Position numbers and translations under genes: made by a program. The notes under the pieces were generated by a model. That model worked only from the letters and a program-made list of their open reading frames with translations, did no database searches and was not told where the DNA came from. A DNA stretch of 64,000 nt, from positions 1-64,000 of the forward strand of contig CANPIM010000007.1 in the NCBI GenBank assembly GCA_947574135.1, read 5' to 3'. Origin of the DNA: an uncultured Lachnospiraceae bacterium (lineage in GTDB: Bacteria > Bacillota > Clostridia > Lachnospirales > Lachnospiraceae). This document shows positions 44,921 to 54,204 of the stretch, piece by piece (positions within the stretch are counted from its first letter, which is position 1; each line of letters begins with the position of its first letter).

Positions 44921-45589
44921 ATGTCATTTTTTGTTAACAAGGTTGTGGACCAGTGGGGTACTTCCTATTCTCTCACCAGCGCAGGCTATGGAGCCTTGAT
45001 CTGCCTGATAGTGGTTCTTCTCCTGGCTGCCTGCTATCTGGCCGGTGAAAAAAAGCATATCAGCACCAAGCAGCTGGTGTTCTCCGCAGCTGCCATGGCT
45101 CTGGGCATGATTACATCCTTCCTCAAGCTTTTTGAGGCGCCTATGGGCGGATCCGTCACCCTGTTTTCCATGCTGTTTATCAGCTGTATCGGGTACTGGT
45201 ATGGTCTGCGGGTAGGGCTTATGACCAGCGTGGCCTATGGACTTTTGCAGCTGATCTCCGATCCCTATATTATCAGCCTGCCTCAGATGGTTACCGACTA
45301 TCTTCTGGCCTTTGGGGCCCTGGGCCTGTCCGGCCTTTTCTGCAACCAGAAAAACGGCCTTATCAAGGGCTATCTGGCCGGAGTGCTGGGACGGTATTTC
45401 TTCTCCTTCCTTTCGGGGCTTATCTTCTTTGCCGCCTATGCGAAGGGCTCGGGCATGAGCGCCCCCCTATACTCCCTGGCCTATAACGGCAGCTATCTGG
45501 GCTGTGAGGCGGCTCTCACCCTGGTGGTGCTGGCCGTGCCGTCTGTGGGCAAAGCCTTCTCCCAGGTCAAACGCATGGCTGTGGAGTAA
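44921..45589 (+). CDS. thiT: Thiamine ECF transporter S component
   Basis: A 222-residue membrane protein with about six helices and the ThiT features: a long hydrophobic first helix (GALICLIVVLLLAACYLAG), AAMALGMITSFLKLFEAPMGG, and SLPQMVTDYLLAFGALGLSG in the substrate region. It binds thiamine with high affinity and works with the shared EcfAA'T module encoded elsewhere. The TPP riboswitch directly upstream confirms the substrate class. It is convergent with argS after 19 bp. Confidence 0.95.
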   Translation: MSFFVNKVVDQWGTSYSLTSAGYGALICLIVVLLLAACYLAGEKKHISTKQLVFSAAAMALGMITSFLKLFEAPMGGSVTLFSMLFISCIGYWYGLRVGLMTSVAYGLLQLISDPYIISLPQMVTDYLLAFGALGLSGLFCNQKNGLIKGYLAGVLGRYFFSFLSGLIFFAAYAKGSGMSAPLYSLAYNGSYLGCEAALTLVVLAVPSVGKAFSQVKRMAVE

Positions 45590-45608
45590 GCCTAAAAATC
45601 TTTTTGTC

Positions 45609-47375
45609 CTACATTCTGTCCGGCGCCTCAAAGCCCAATATATGGATGCAGGTCTCCAGAATCCGCCGGCACAGCAAAAGCAGCCCGATAAGGCCCTTTT
45701 GACGCTCCTTGTCCTCCTCCTTCAAAATTCTGGTCTCGTGGTAGAATTTATTGAAGGCGTTGGCCAGATCATAGAGATAGGCACAGATTTTGTGGGGAGC
45801 AATCTCCAAAAAGGCCGTCTCCATAACGCCGTTAAACTTGGCAGCCTCCAGCATGAGTGCCTTTTCCGCCTCGCTCTGGGGCTCCCGGATCACCGCCTGC
45901 CCCAGATCTCCTCCCTGCTCCCCGTATTTGGCCAGAATGGATTTGATCCGCACAATGGTATACAAAAGATAGGGGCCTGTATCTCCCTCAAAGGAGGTAA
46001 ACCGCTCCACGTCAAACACATAATCCTTGGAGGCCTGGTTGGACAGATCCCCGTATTTTATGGCGGAAAGCCCGGTGATCCTGGCGGTCCGGCGGGCCTC
46101 CTCCTCCGGAATTTCCTGATTTTCCCGAATCTTTTGATACATTTCCTCATTGATATCTGCAATCAGATGCTCCAGACGCATCACCCCGCCCTCCCGGGTC
46201 TTAAAGGGCTTGCCGTCCCGTCCGTTCATGGTGCCAAAGCCCAGAAACCGAAGGCGGGTATCCTCCCCCACCAGACCGGTCTTTCTGGCACAGCGGAATA
46301 CCTGGATAAAGTGCATCTCCTGCCGCTTGTCCACCACATAGATAATCTCGTCCGGATGAAAGAGCTTCATGCGCTCCACAATGGTGGCCAGATCCGTGGT
46401 GGTATAGAGGGAGGCTCCGTCGGATTTCAGGATCATACAGGGAGGGATCTCCTTGGCGTCCGTCTCCTCCCGAATATCCACCACCAGGGCTCCCTCACTC
46501 TCATAGGCAAAGCCCTGGCGCTTCATCTCCTCCACCATATCCGGAATATAGGGCTGGGCGTCGGATTCTCCCTTCCACAGATCAAAGGACACGCCCAGAT
46601 TCTCATAATTGCGCTTCAAATCCGTCACAGAGACCTGGAGAATGTGCCTTAAAATTTCCTGATAGCCCCGGTGTCCGTGCTGCACCAGATAGGTGGCCTG
46701 CATGGCCTCCTCCTTGTAGGCCTCATCCTCCTTGGATTTGGCGCTGGCCGTTGGGTAGATCTCCTCCAGCTCTGAGATGGTAAAGGGCGCTTCTTTGGGA
46801 TATTCTCCCCCATAATTCTCGTCAAAATAGGGGAGCTCCGGCTTGCGATGACGCAGCTCCGTGATAATCAGCCCCATCTGCAGCCCCCAGTCTCCCAGGT
46901 GGATATCCCCAATCATGGTATGCCCCATGAAACGGCCCAGCCGCTTAATACTCTCCCCGATAATGGCCGAGCGCAGATGCCCCACATGAAGGGGCTTAGC
47001 CACATTGGGTCCGCCGTAATCCAGAATAATGGTTTTGGGGTTCTCTGCCTTGTCACAGCCCAGGCGTTCCTCCGCTGCCATGTTCTGCAAATACTCCTTC
47101 ACAGCCTCCGGAGCCAGCTTTAGATTGATAAATCCCGGCTTTACGGCCACAGCCTCCAGAAACATAGGATTTCCCGTAAGCTTCTCCACCACCCTTTCCG
47201 CAATCTGAATGGGTGCGCAGTGATAGGCCTTGGCCCCGGCCATGGCCCCGTTGCACTGATATTCACACAGATCCGGCCGGTTGGAAAGGGTCGCCTTCCC
47301 GTAGGAGGCCTCATATCCGGCGGCCTCAAAAGCCCTCCCAAGTTCTGCTCCGATACGATCAATTAATTTTTTCAT
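45609..47375 (-). CDS. argS: Arginyl-tRNA synthetase
   Basis: A 588-residue class I synthetase. It has an N-terminal Add-1 domain, the HIGH-type motif KPLHVGHLRSAIIGESI, the weak KMSK-region RDGKPFKTREGGVMRLEHL as in bacterial ArgS, and a C-terminal anticodon-binding helical domain ending ETCIHILGFEAP. It charges tRNA-Arg. It starts 12 bp after the fructokinase stop and is probably cotranscribed with it. No T-box leader is present. Confidence 0.97.
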   Translation of the reverse strand: MKKLIDRIGAELGRAFEAAGYEASYGKATLSNRPDLCEYQCNGAMAGAKAYHCAPIQIAERVVEKLTGNPMFLEAVAVKPGFINLKLAPEAVKEYLQNMAAEERLGCDKAENPKTIILDYGGPNVAKPLHVGHLRSAIIGESIKRLGRFMGHTMIGDIHLGDWGLQMGLIITELRHRKPELPYFDENYGGEYPKEAPFTISELEEIYPTASAKSKEDEAYKEEAMQATYLVQHGHRGYQEILRHILQVSVTDLKRNYENLGVSFDLWKGESDAQPYIPDMVEEMKRQGFAYESEGALVVDIREETDAKEIPPCMILKSDGASLYTTTDLATIVERMKLFHPDEIIYVVDKRQEMHFIQVFRCARKTGLVGEDTRLRFLGFGTMNGRDGKPFKTREGGVMRLEHLIADINEEMYQKIRENQEIPEEEARRTARITGLSAIKYGDLSNQASKDYVFDVERFTSFEGDTGPYLLYTIVRIKSILAKYGEQGGDLGQAVIREPQSEAEKALMLEAAKFNGVMETAFLEIAPHKICAYLYDLANAFNKFYHETRILKEEDKERQKGLIGLLLLCRRILETCIHILGFEAPDRM

Positions 47376-47387
47376 ACTCTCCTCTTT

Positions 47388-48353
47388 CTAACACACATTT
47401 TTACCTTTCAGGCGCTCCTCCACCTGCTCCATGGTAGGCATGGCCGGGATACCGCCCCGCTTCTCCACGCAGAGGCTTGCCACGGCATTCCCAAATCTGG
47501 CAAAGCGTTTTGCCTCCTCAAGGGTTACCTCCTTAGGATTCTTGCCGCTTTCGGCCAGCTGATACAAAAATCCTCCCCAGAAGGAATCTCCCGCACCGGT
47601 GGTATCCACCACCTGGCTTAAAAATCCCGGAACCACGGCTCCCCCCTCCTGGGTGCAAACGTAAGCCCCGTCCTTCCCCAGGGTTACGGCCACCAGAGAA
47701 ACCCCCTTATGGAGAAGAACCTTCGCAGCCTCCTCCGGCTCTTCCTGATCCGTCAAAAGTCCCGTCTCCTCGTCGGAAATCTTCATCACGTCCACAAAAT
47801 CCAGAACGCTCCGCATGCCCGCCATGGCCTCCTCCCTGGATCTCCACAGAAGGGCCCGGTAATTGGGGTCATAGGAAATGATCTTCCCCATCTCCTTTGC
47901 CTTTTCCAGGGCAAACATGGTGGCACCTCGGCAGGGCTCGTCTGTGAGAGACAAGGAACCCACATGGAAAATCCGGGTATCCCCTAATATCTCCAGATTT
48001 ACCTCCTCCCTAGTCAGGCAGGTATCCGCTCCAGGCTTCCGGGCAAAGGAGAACTGACGTTCTCCTTGAGCATTCAGGCTTACAAAGGCCAGGGTGGTAA
48101 ACACCTTTGGATCCACCACCAGTCCCCTGGTGTCAATGCCCGCCTGCTCTAAGGTCTCCTTTAAAAAGGCCCCGTGCATATCGTCCCCTACCTTTCCCAA
48201 AAAGGCGGTCTTGCGCCCCAGCCTGGTAATGGCCGCCAGCGCATTGGCCGGCGCTCCCCCGGGATTCTGTTCAAAAATCCGCATCCCTGCCTCTGACTGT
48301 CCGCTTGGGGTAAAGTCAATCAACAGCTCTCCTAATGCCGCTACATCATACAT
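47388..48353 (-). CDS. PfkB-family fructokinase
   Basis: A 321-residue ribokinase-fold sugar kinase. It opens MYDVAALGELLIDFTPSG, the glycine pair motif is NPGGAPANALAAITRLG, and the signature VVDTTGAGDSFWGGFLYQL carries the catalytic Asp. The pattern is that of ScrK-type fructokinases (ATP + fructose to fructose-6-phosphate). It would complement the GH32 enzyme at 34.4 kb. The ATG follows GAGGTGTAGGATC. It forms an unusual pair with argS. Confidence 0.9.
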   Translation of the reverse strand: MYDVAALGELLIDFTPSGQSEAGMRIFEQNPGGAPANALAAITRLGRKTAFLGKVGDDMHGAFLKETLEQAGIDTRGLVVDPKVFTTLAFVSLNAQGERQFSFARKPGADTCLTREEVNLEILGDTRIFHVGSLSLTDEPCRGATMFALEKAKEMGKIISYDPNYRALLWRSREEAMAGMRSVLDFVDVMKISDEETGLLTDQEEPEEAAKVLLHKGVSLVAVTLGKDGAYVCTQEGGAVVPGFLSQVVDTTGAGDSFWGGFLYQLAESGKNPKEVTLEEAKRFARFGNAVASLCVEKRGGIPAMPTMEQVEERLKGKNVC

Positions 48354-48492
48354 GATCCTACACCTCGTTTCTAAGATTTATCCTTGGGACAAAAATTGTG
48401 AAAAATTTACAAATATTATTTCCAACCCCTGCCATTTGTTTCCTGTCCTATATTTTACATGGTTTTCCTTCTGGGCGCAAGGAAAAAACAGA

Positions 48493-48521
48493 TTGTAATT
48501 TTCCGTTTTTTCTGGCATAAT
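48493..48521 (+). promoter_or_regulatory. Promoter of the exonuclease III gene
   Basis: TTGTAA (48493-48498), 17-bp spacer, CATAAT (48516-48521), 45 bp before the start codon. Confidence 0.55.
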
Positions 48522-48566
48522 AAATCCCAGTATTTCAAAGGAATAACAGGAGCAAGGAGAATTTTT

Positions 48567-49322
48567 ATGAAGCTTATATCATGGAACGTCAACGGCCTGC
48601 GGGCCCTTGTGGGAAAAAATTTTATGGAAGCCTTTGAAGCGCTGGATGGGGACATTTTCTGCCTCCAGGAAACCAAGCTCCAGGAGGGGCAGCTCACCCT
48701 TCCCCTGCCCGGCTATGAGCAATACTGGAACTATGCAGTAAAAAAGGGCTACAGCGGCACGGCTGTATTCACCAGGCGGACACCCCTCTTCGTCTCCTAC
48801 GGCATGGGCATTCCGGAACACGACCAGGAGGGCCGGGTCATTACCCTGGAATTCGATGCTTTTTATCTGGTCACCGTATACACCCCCAACTCCCAGAACG
48901 AGCTTCTTCGCCTGCCCTACCGGATGGAGTGGGAGGATGCCTTTCGAGCCTATCTTATGGGCCTGGACGCCAAAAAGCCGGTGATTTTCTGCGGAGATCT
49001 CAACGTGGCCCACAAGGAAATCGATCTGAAAAATCCCAAAACCAACCGGAAAAACGCCGGCTTTACCGACGAGGAGCGGGAAAAATTTAGCAAGCTACTG
49101 GAGGCCGGCTTTACCGACACCTTCCGCTGGTTTTATCCGGACACCCCCGAGGTTTACTCCTGGTGGTCCTACCGTTTTAAGGCGCGGGAAAAAAACGCCG
49201 GCTGGCGCATTGACTACTTTGGCGTCTCCAACCGGCTTTGCAGCCGGCTCAAAGACGCCAAAATTCACACGGATATTCTGGGCTCCGACCATTGCCCGGT
49301 GGAGCTTACCATCAACTTGTAG
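48567..49322 (+). CDS. Exodeoxyribonuclease III / AP endonuclease
   Basis: A 251-residue EEP-fold nuclease of the ExoA/Xth family. It has [13 protein letters not shown], the metal Glu in [18 protein letters not shown], the catalytic [22 protein letters not shown] and [10 protein letters not shown]. It cuts DNA at abasic sites and has 3'-5' exonuclease activity in base excision repair. The ATG at 48567 follows AGCAAGGAGA and starts the conserved core. The upstream in-frame ATG predates the promoter. Confidence 0.96.
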   Translation: MKLISWNVNGLRALVGKNFMEAFEALDGDIFCLQETKLQEGQLTLPLPGYEQYWNYAVKKGYSGTAVFTRRTPLFVSYGMGIPEHDQEGRVITLEFDAFYLVTVYTPNSQNELLRLPYRMEWEDAFRAYLMGLDAKKPVIFCGDLNVAHKEIDLKNPKTNRKNAGFTDEEREKFSKLLEAGFTDTFRWFYPDTPEVYSWWSYRFKAREKNAGWRIDYFGVSNRLCSRLKDAKIHTDILGSDHCPVELTINL

Positions 49323-49329
49323 GACGGTA

Positions 49330-50742
49330 TTACTCTTTCCCGTTCCAGCAATAGGTGCAAAGCTTACAGGGCTCGATTCCCACAGAGTCCAGCATATCAT
49401 CCAGCCGGTGATAGCGAAGGGAGGAGAAATTCAGCTCTCTCCCGATTTCCTCTACCATGGCATTGTATTCGTCGGAATTGGGATCTGTGTAGGCCTCCAG
49501 ATTGGGCTCCGTCCCCTCTCCCTCCAGCTTGCGAATCACCCGGCGGGCAATGAGATCCATCTCCGAGGTGGAGCGGGAAAAGTTCAAAAACTTACAGCCA
49601 TAGATAATAGGAGGACAGGCCGGCCGGATATGGACCTCCCTGGCCCCGCTGCGATACAAAAACTCCGTGGTCTCCCGAAGCTGGGTTCCCCGGACAATGG
49701 AGTCGTCGATCATCAAAAGGCTCTTCCCCTGAATCAAATCATGGAGCGGAATCAGCTTCATCTTGGCAATGAGATCCCGCTGCCGCTGCATGGTGGGCAT
49801 AAAGGACCGGGGCCAGGTAGGAGTATACTTAATAAAAGGACGGGAAAAGGGCACCCCGGACCGATTGGCATAGCCGATGGCGTGGGCCGTGCCGGAATCC
49901 GGAACTCCGGCCACCGTATCCGGATGCACGTCGTGGGCCTTGTCCGCCTCCGCCAAAAGCTCTCCGCAGCGATAGCGCATTTCCTCCACGCTGACTCCCT
50001 CATAGGAGGAGGAGGGATATCCGTAGTACACCCACAAAAAGGTGCAGATCCGCATGTCCGTCCCCGGCGCACATGCCGTCTGAACAGCCTCCGGGGTCAT
50101 GATCACAACCTCCCCCGGCCCAAGCTCCCGGGCTGCCTTATATCCCAGATTCAGGTAGGCGAAGCTTTCAAAGGCCGCACACCAGGCCCCCTCCTTGCGC
50201 CCGATGGCCACCGGAGTCCGGCCCATTTTATCCCGGGCCACGTAGATGGCCTTGGGCGTCATAAGCAAAATTGTCATGGATCCGTCAATCTGCTCCTGGG
50301 CATAGCGAATCCCCTCCAACAGGTTGTCCTGCTGATTTATCAGGGTGGCCACCAGCTCCGTGGCATTGATATCCCCTCCGCTCATCTCCAGAAAATGGGT
50401 GCGGGTGCTGTCAAAGACCTGCTGAATCAGCTCCTTCCGGTTGTTAATCCGGCCCACAGTGGCAATGGCATAGGTACCATGATGGGAACGGATCAACAAA
50501 GGCTGGGGCTCGTAATCAGAAATGCAGCCAATCCCCAGGCTTCCCTCCATCTCATTAAAATCCTTCTCAAACTTGGTCCGAAAGGGAGAATTCTCAATAT
50601 TGTGAATGGCCTTGTCAAAGCCCTTCTTTCCGTATACCACCATGCCGCCTCTGCGGGTTCCCAGATGAGAATGATAATCCGTACCAAAAAACAGATCAAA
50701 CACACAGTCCGTCTTTGACGCAACCGCAAAAAATCCACCCAT
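49330..50742 (-). CDS. PurF paralogue without the glutaminase cysteine
   Basis: A 470-residue amidophosphoribosyltransferase homologue. The start MGGFFAVASKTDCVFDL has Gly where PurF has the nucleophile Cys after Met, while GTRRGGMVVYG and the rest of the Ntn fold remain. The PRPP loop LLMIDDSIVRGTQLRE is intact near residue 350, and the C terminus has CKLCTYCWNGKE. It probably cannot use glutamine. It may use ammonia, regulate PurF, or do another phosphoribosyl reaction. A canonical purF is at 58.3 kb. It starts 4 bp after the DUF815 ATPase. The ATG at 50742 has GGAAGGAG spaced 9 nt. Confidence 0.88.
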   Translation of the reverse strand: MGGFFAVASKTDCVFDLFFGTDYHSHLGTRRGGMVVYGKKGFDKAIHNIENSPFRTKFEKDFNEMEGSLGIGCISDYEPQPLLIRSHHGTYAIATVGRINNRKELIQQVFDSTRTHFLEMSGGDINATELVATLINQQDNLLEGIRYAQEQIDGSMTILLMTPKAIYVARDKMGRTPVAIGRKEGAWCAAFESFAYLNLGYKAARELGPGEVVIMTPEAVQTACAPGTDMRICTFLWVYYGYPSSSYEGVSVEEMRYRCGELLAEADKAHDVHPDTVAGVPDSGTAHAIGYANRSGVPFSRPFIKYTPTWPRSFMPTMQRQRDLIAKMKLIPLHDLIQGKSLLMIDDSIVRGTQLRETTEFLYRSGAREVHIRPACPPIIYGCKFLNFSRSTSEMDLIARRVIRKLEGEGTEPNLEAYTDPNSDEYNAMVEEIGRELNFSSLRYHRLDDMLDSVGIEPCKLCTYCWNGKE

Positions 50743-50746
50743 ACTT

Positions 50747-52057
50747 TTATACTCCTTCCTTTCCTGCAATATAATTGATAAACTGCTGCGCGGTCCTTCC
50801 TGAGATACCGCCGTGACTTAGCTCCCACTTATTTGCCTCTGCGCAGAGCTCCTGCTCCGACAGGGTAATCTTGGGATACCGCTTGGCCAGCTCTGTCACA
50901 ATGTGATAGTATTCCTTCTGGGTAGGCTTGGAGAAATTGATGGTCACTCCGAACCGGGCCACCAGGGACAGCTTCTCCTGCATGGTATCCGACCGGTGCA
51001 TGCCCTCGTCCACCTCCATATCTCCCCGATCCTTCCAGGTTTCCCGAATAATATGGCGGCGGTTGGAGGTGGCATAGATGAGCACATTGTCCGGCTTGGT
51101 CTCCATGCCTCCCTCAATAACAGCCTTTAAAAACTTATACTCGATCTCAAATTCCTCAAAGGACAGATCATCCATATAGATAATAAAGCGATAATTTCGA
51201 TTTTTGATCTGGGCAATGACTGCAGACAAATCCTGAAACTGATGCTTGTAAATCTCAATCATCCGCAGGCCCTGGTCGTAATACTCATTGAGAATGGCCT
51301 TGATGCTGGTGGATTTTCCCGTTCCCGCATCCCCAAAAAGCAGGGCATTGTTGGCCGGCAGTCCCTTGATAAAGGCCTCCGTGTTGTCGATAAGCTTTTT
51401 CTTCTGAATCTCATAGCCAATGAGATCACAGAGCATCACCCGATCCGTATTGTTCACCGGCAGAAACTCCACCTCGTGCTCCAGACGCCGGATGCGGAAG
51501 GCCTTGTTGAGGCCAAACATGCCCACCCCGTAGGCTGCGTAAAAATCCGTCACAATGCGGAAGATCTCCTCCTCGTCGGCCGCCTCCTCGATCCGGGCGC
51601 TCACAGCCTGGACCTTTTCGCTGACGTTTTTGTTGTACATCCGCTCCTTTTTCCCAATGGCCTGATAATGACAGACCGTAGTAAAGCAGTCGATCCCCAA
51701 GGCCTCCTCTATGGGCCGGAAGTCAAAGTCAAACAGCCGCTTGAATACCCGAAAATCATTTTTCGCAAAGTGATTCACCGTGCCGTCATTGGCTCCCACC
51801 TTCTCGCTGGTCATGCTGAAGGAATTCTCATTGGTGAGCAGAATAAAGGTCAGATAATTATGCCAAAGATTCTTGTCAAACCCATAGAGGGTAGACAGAT
51901 CCAAAAGCGCCTTTATCTGCTCATAGATCCGCGTAATCAGCTGGGCGCTGTCATAGCCGCCCTTATCAAAATCCCGGAAAATTCCGGAAAGCTTCCGCAA
52001 AATACTGTCCTCTCCCAGATCCCGGTATAAAATAAGCTTTGCAACCTCTCTGTACAT
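50747..52057 (-). CDS. DUF815-family AAA+ ATPase
   Basis: A 436-residue protein. The first 190 residues are helical and lack a known domain. The C-terminal ATPase has Walker [16 protein letters not shown] near residue 245, Walker [20 protein letters not shown], sensor [11 protein letters not shown], and an arginine region [16 protein letters not shown]815 proteins are widespread in Firmicutes without an assigned function. The pairing with the cysteine-less PurF paralogue suggests a joint role. The ATG follows AAGGAGGGCTTAGGGGC. Confidence 0.9.
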   Translation of the reverse strand: MYREVAKLILYRDLGEDSILRKLSGIFRDFDKGGYDSAQLITRIYEQIKALLDLSTLYGFDKNLWHNYLTFILLTNENSFSMTSEKVGANDGTVNHFAKNDFRVFKRLFDFDFRPIEEALGIDCFTTVCHYQAIGKKERMYNKNVSEKVQAVSARIEEAADEEEIFRIVTDFYAAYGVGMFGLNKAFRIRRLEHEVEFLPVNNTDRVMLCDLIGYEIQKKKLIDNTEAFIKGLPANNALLFGDAGTGKSTSIKAILNEYYDQGLRMIEIYKHQFQDLSAVIAQIKNRNYRFIIYMDDLSFEEFEIEYKFLKAVIEGGMETKPDNVLIYATSNRRHIIRETWKDRGDMEVDEGMHRSDTMQEKLSLVARFGVTINFSKPTQKEYYHIVTELAKRYPKITLSEQELCAEANKWELSHGGISGRTAQQFINYIAGKEGV

Positions 52058-52088
52058 GCCCCTAAGCCCTCCTTATGAAATCCTAACA

Positions 52089-52117
52089 AGTATACACTAT
52101 TTTTTTATTTTTCACAA
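52089..52117 (-). promoter_or_regulatory. Promoter of the DUF815-PurF-like operon
   Basis: Minus strand TTGTGA (52112-52117), 17-bp spacer, TATACT (52089-52094), about 30 bp before the start codon and back to back with the YtrA-type promoter. Confidence 0.65.
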
Positions 52118-52125
52118 GATAAGGG

Positions 52126-52170
52126 TTGACATTTTCTCTTTTTTATATTATTGTATTATTATAGTAATAC
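52126..52170 (+). promoter_or_regulatory. Promoter and palindromic operator of the YtrA-type operon
   Basis: TTGACA (52126-52131), 17-bp spacer, TATTGT (52149-52154). Overlapping its -10 is the near-perfect 18-bp palindrome GTATTATTATAGTAATAC (52153-52170; 16 of 18 symmetrical). This suits autorepression by the GntR protein encoded next. Confidence 0.7.
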
Positions 52171-52265
52171 AATTTACCCCCGGAGATTTTGGCTCCTGTT
52201 CGGTGGGTATTCCGTGGCCTGTGGATGTTTCCTGCCCGGGCCTACGCAGAGAAAGGGGTGACTAC

Positions 52266-52646
52266 ATGGCATGGGTATTGGATGACTCCCGACCCATTTA
52301 TCTACAACTTGCCAATAAAATTCAGTCAGACATTATTTCCGGGGTGTACCGACCTGGAGATAAGCTTCCCTCGGTGCGGGATTTGGCCATGGATGCGGCC
52401 GTGAACCCCAACACCATGCAGAAGGCTCTCATAGAGCTGGAACGCAGCGGTCTTATTTACACCCAGCGCACCAGTGGACGATTTATCTCGGAGGACGCCC
52501 AAAAAGTAACCATTATGAAGGAAAACCTGGCCAAGGAGCAGATCCGGCTATTTCTCAGCAACATGCAGCAGCTGGGCTTTGAAAATCAGGAGATCCTTCA
52601 TTTTATGGAAGAAACCTTGAAGGAGGAGCGCAGATGGAAACATTAA
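52266..52646 (+). CDS. YtrA-type GntR transcriptional regulator
   Basis: A 126-residue regulator. The N-terminal winged helix reads DSRPIYLQLANKIQSDIISG, KLPSVRDLAMDAAVNPNTMQ and LIYTQRTSGRFIS. A short C-terminal dimerisation helix pair follows, the mark of the YtrA subfamily, which usually represses its own ABC exporter operon. The ATG at 52266 follows GAGAAAGGGGTGACTAC. The end overlaps the ABC ATPase gene by 13 bp. Confidence 0.92.
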   Translation: MAWVLDDSRPIYLQLANKIQSDIISGVYRPGDKLPSVRDLAMDAAVNPNTMQKALIELERSGLIYTQRTSGRFISEDAQKVTIMKENLAKEQIRLFLSNMQQLGFENQEILHFMEETLKEERRWKH

Positions 52647-53332
52647 TGGAATGCCGGCAGCTCTCGAAACATTATGGCAATAAAATCGCTCTGGATCACA
52701 TCAATCTGACCATTGAGCGGGGGCGGATCATCGGCCTTTTGGGACCCAATGGAAGCGGGAAAACCACTTTGATCAAGCTAATCAACGGAATCCTCACCCC
52801 CACCTCCGGCTGCCTTTATATCAACGGGCAGATTCCCGGCGTGGAGACAAAAAAGGCTGTGTCCTATCTGCCGGAGCGAACCTATTTCAACAGCTGGATG
52901 AAGGTCACGGATATCCTGCATTTCTTCAGTGATTTTTACGTGGATTTTGATTCCCGACGGGCTCTGGAAATGCTTCACCGGCTGAATATCAACGAGAGCG
53001 ACCGACTGCGCACCATGTCCAAGGGCACCAAGGAAAAGGTGCAGCTCATTATGGTCATGAGCCGGGATGCTGATCTATACTGTCTGGATGAGCCCATTGG
53101 AGGCGTGGACCCGGCGGCCCGGGATTATATTCTCCAGACCATCATTACCAATTACAGAGAAAACGCAACCGTGCTTATCTCCACCCATTTGATCTCCGAT
53201 ATTGAGAATGTGCTGGACGACGCCATTTTTATTCAGGGCGGCCGCATAATGCTCACCGGCTCTGTGGATGACATCCGCATGCGGGAGGGGAAATCTGTAG
53301 ACGCACTGTTCCGGGAGGTGTTCCGATGCTAG
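52634..53332 (+). CDS. ABC transporter ATP-binding protein (YtrB-like)
   Basis: A 232-residue ATPase with Walker A GLLGPNGSGKTT near residue 37, a weak signature TMSKGTKEKVQLIMVMS in place of LSGGQ, Walker B DLYCLDEPIGGVDP and H-loop LISTHLI. The altered signature is typical of the YtrB/EcsA-like exporters linked to GntR regulators. It works with the membrane protein encoded next. The substrate may be a cell-wall-active compound (inference from the YtrA class). Confidence 0.93.
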   Translation: METLMECRQLSKHYGNKIALDHINLTIERGRIIGLLGPNGSGKTTLIKLINGILTPTSGCLYINGQIPGVETKKAVSYLPERTYFNSWMKVTDILHFFSDFYVDFDSRRALEMLHRLNINESDRLRTMSKGTKEKVQLIMVMSRDADLYCLDEPIGGVDPAARDYILQTIITNYRENATVLISTHLISDIENVLDDAIFIQGGRIMLTGSVDDIRMREGKSVDALFREVFRC

Positions 53333-54141
53333 GAAAATTAATCAAATACGAATTCCATGCTGTCTCACGCTTTCTGCTGCCGCTGCATCTGGCGCTGATT
53401 TTAATTACCTTTGTGGGACGCTTTTATGTGCAGTTTGCCCTGGACAATATCAATTACCGGTTTGCTCTGTTTCACGTTTCCCTGGTCATGTTCTATGTGC
53501 TTGCCCTGTTTGCCATTTTCGTGCTGACCTATGTATATCTCTACATTCTGCGGCCTCACCGAAACTGGTTCTCCGACGAGGGCTACCTGATGCACACGCT
53601 GCCGGTGACTCCGGCCCAGCATATCTGGAGCAAGCTTATCGTGTCCGTGTGCTGGATTATTATGGATCTGTTCCTTTTGGGTCTGTCCATCTTCCTTATG
53701 ATGATCAATCCGGATGTGCTGCAGTCCTGGCCCAAATTCATAGAAATGCTACAGGAAATGGTGGTAAGCTTCACAGGCTTTGACTATGTGCTGGGTACCA
53801 TCACCTATGTGATCAGCCTGTTGGTAGACTGCGCCAGAGGGATCCTGGTAGTCTACATGTGTATGGCCATTGGACACAGCTTTAACCAGTATAAGCTTCT
53901 GATTTCCATTGCCATCTACATTGGCGTGTATATCGGCACCAGCCTGGTAAACACCCTGGCTGCCATCCTCCTGGCCATTCCCTTTGGAGGATCGGGATTT
54001 AGCTCCCTGTTTATTGTATCCAACAGTGCCCTGGGCACGGGAAAAATGACCTGGTTTGAGATTGTGTTTTCCCTGGTTGTGGCCACAATCGCCTTCTTTA
54101 TCACCCAGTATTTCCTGTCCAAGCAGCTGAATCTGGAATAA
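53326..54141 (+). CDS. ABC transporter membrane subunit
   Basis: A 271-residue protein with about six hydrophobic helices (for example FRLPLHLALILITF-like start, LVMFYVLALFAIFVLTYVYL, IVFSLVVATIAFFITQYFL) and no other domain. Its start overlaps the ATPase gene by 7 bp, so it is the permease of that exporter. The family has no well-defined name. A strong terminator follows. Confidence 0.85.
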   Translation: MLGKLIKYEFHAVSRFLLPLHLALILITFVGRFYVQFALDNINYRFALFHVSLVMFYVLALFAIFVLTYVYLYILRPHRNWFSDEGYLMHTLPVTPAQHIWSKLIVSVCWIIMDLFLLGLSIFLMMINPDVLQSWPKFIEMLQEMVVSFTGFDYVLGTITYVISLLVDCARGILVVYMCMAIGHSFNQYKLLISIAIYIGVYIGTSLVNTLAAILLAIPFGGSGFSSLFIVSNSALGTGKMTWFEIVFSLVVATIAFFITQYFLSKQLNLE

Positions 54142-54150
54142 GCGCAAAAT

Positions 54151-54196
54151 AAAAACTGCCCTTCCGGTGTTTCGTACCGGAGGGGCAGTTTTTATT
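54151..54196. terminator. Bidirectional terminator between the ABC exporter and the methyltransferase
   Basis: AAAAACTGCCCTTCCGGT and ACCGGAGGGGCAGTTTTT form a 13-bp GC-rich stem with a GTTTCGT loop, flanked by A and T runs, so it works on both strands. Confidence 0.92.
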
Positions 54197-54204
54197 TTTG
54201 CTGT

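Noticed and set aside
49210-50718. A 502-codon plus-strand frame opposite the PurF paralogue
   Set aside because: It is antisense to a conserved gene and its product has no recognisable domain. It is a shadow of GC-biased third codon positions.
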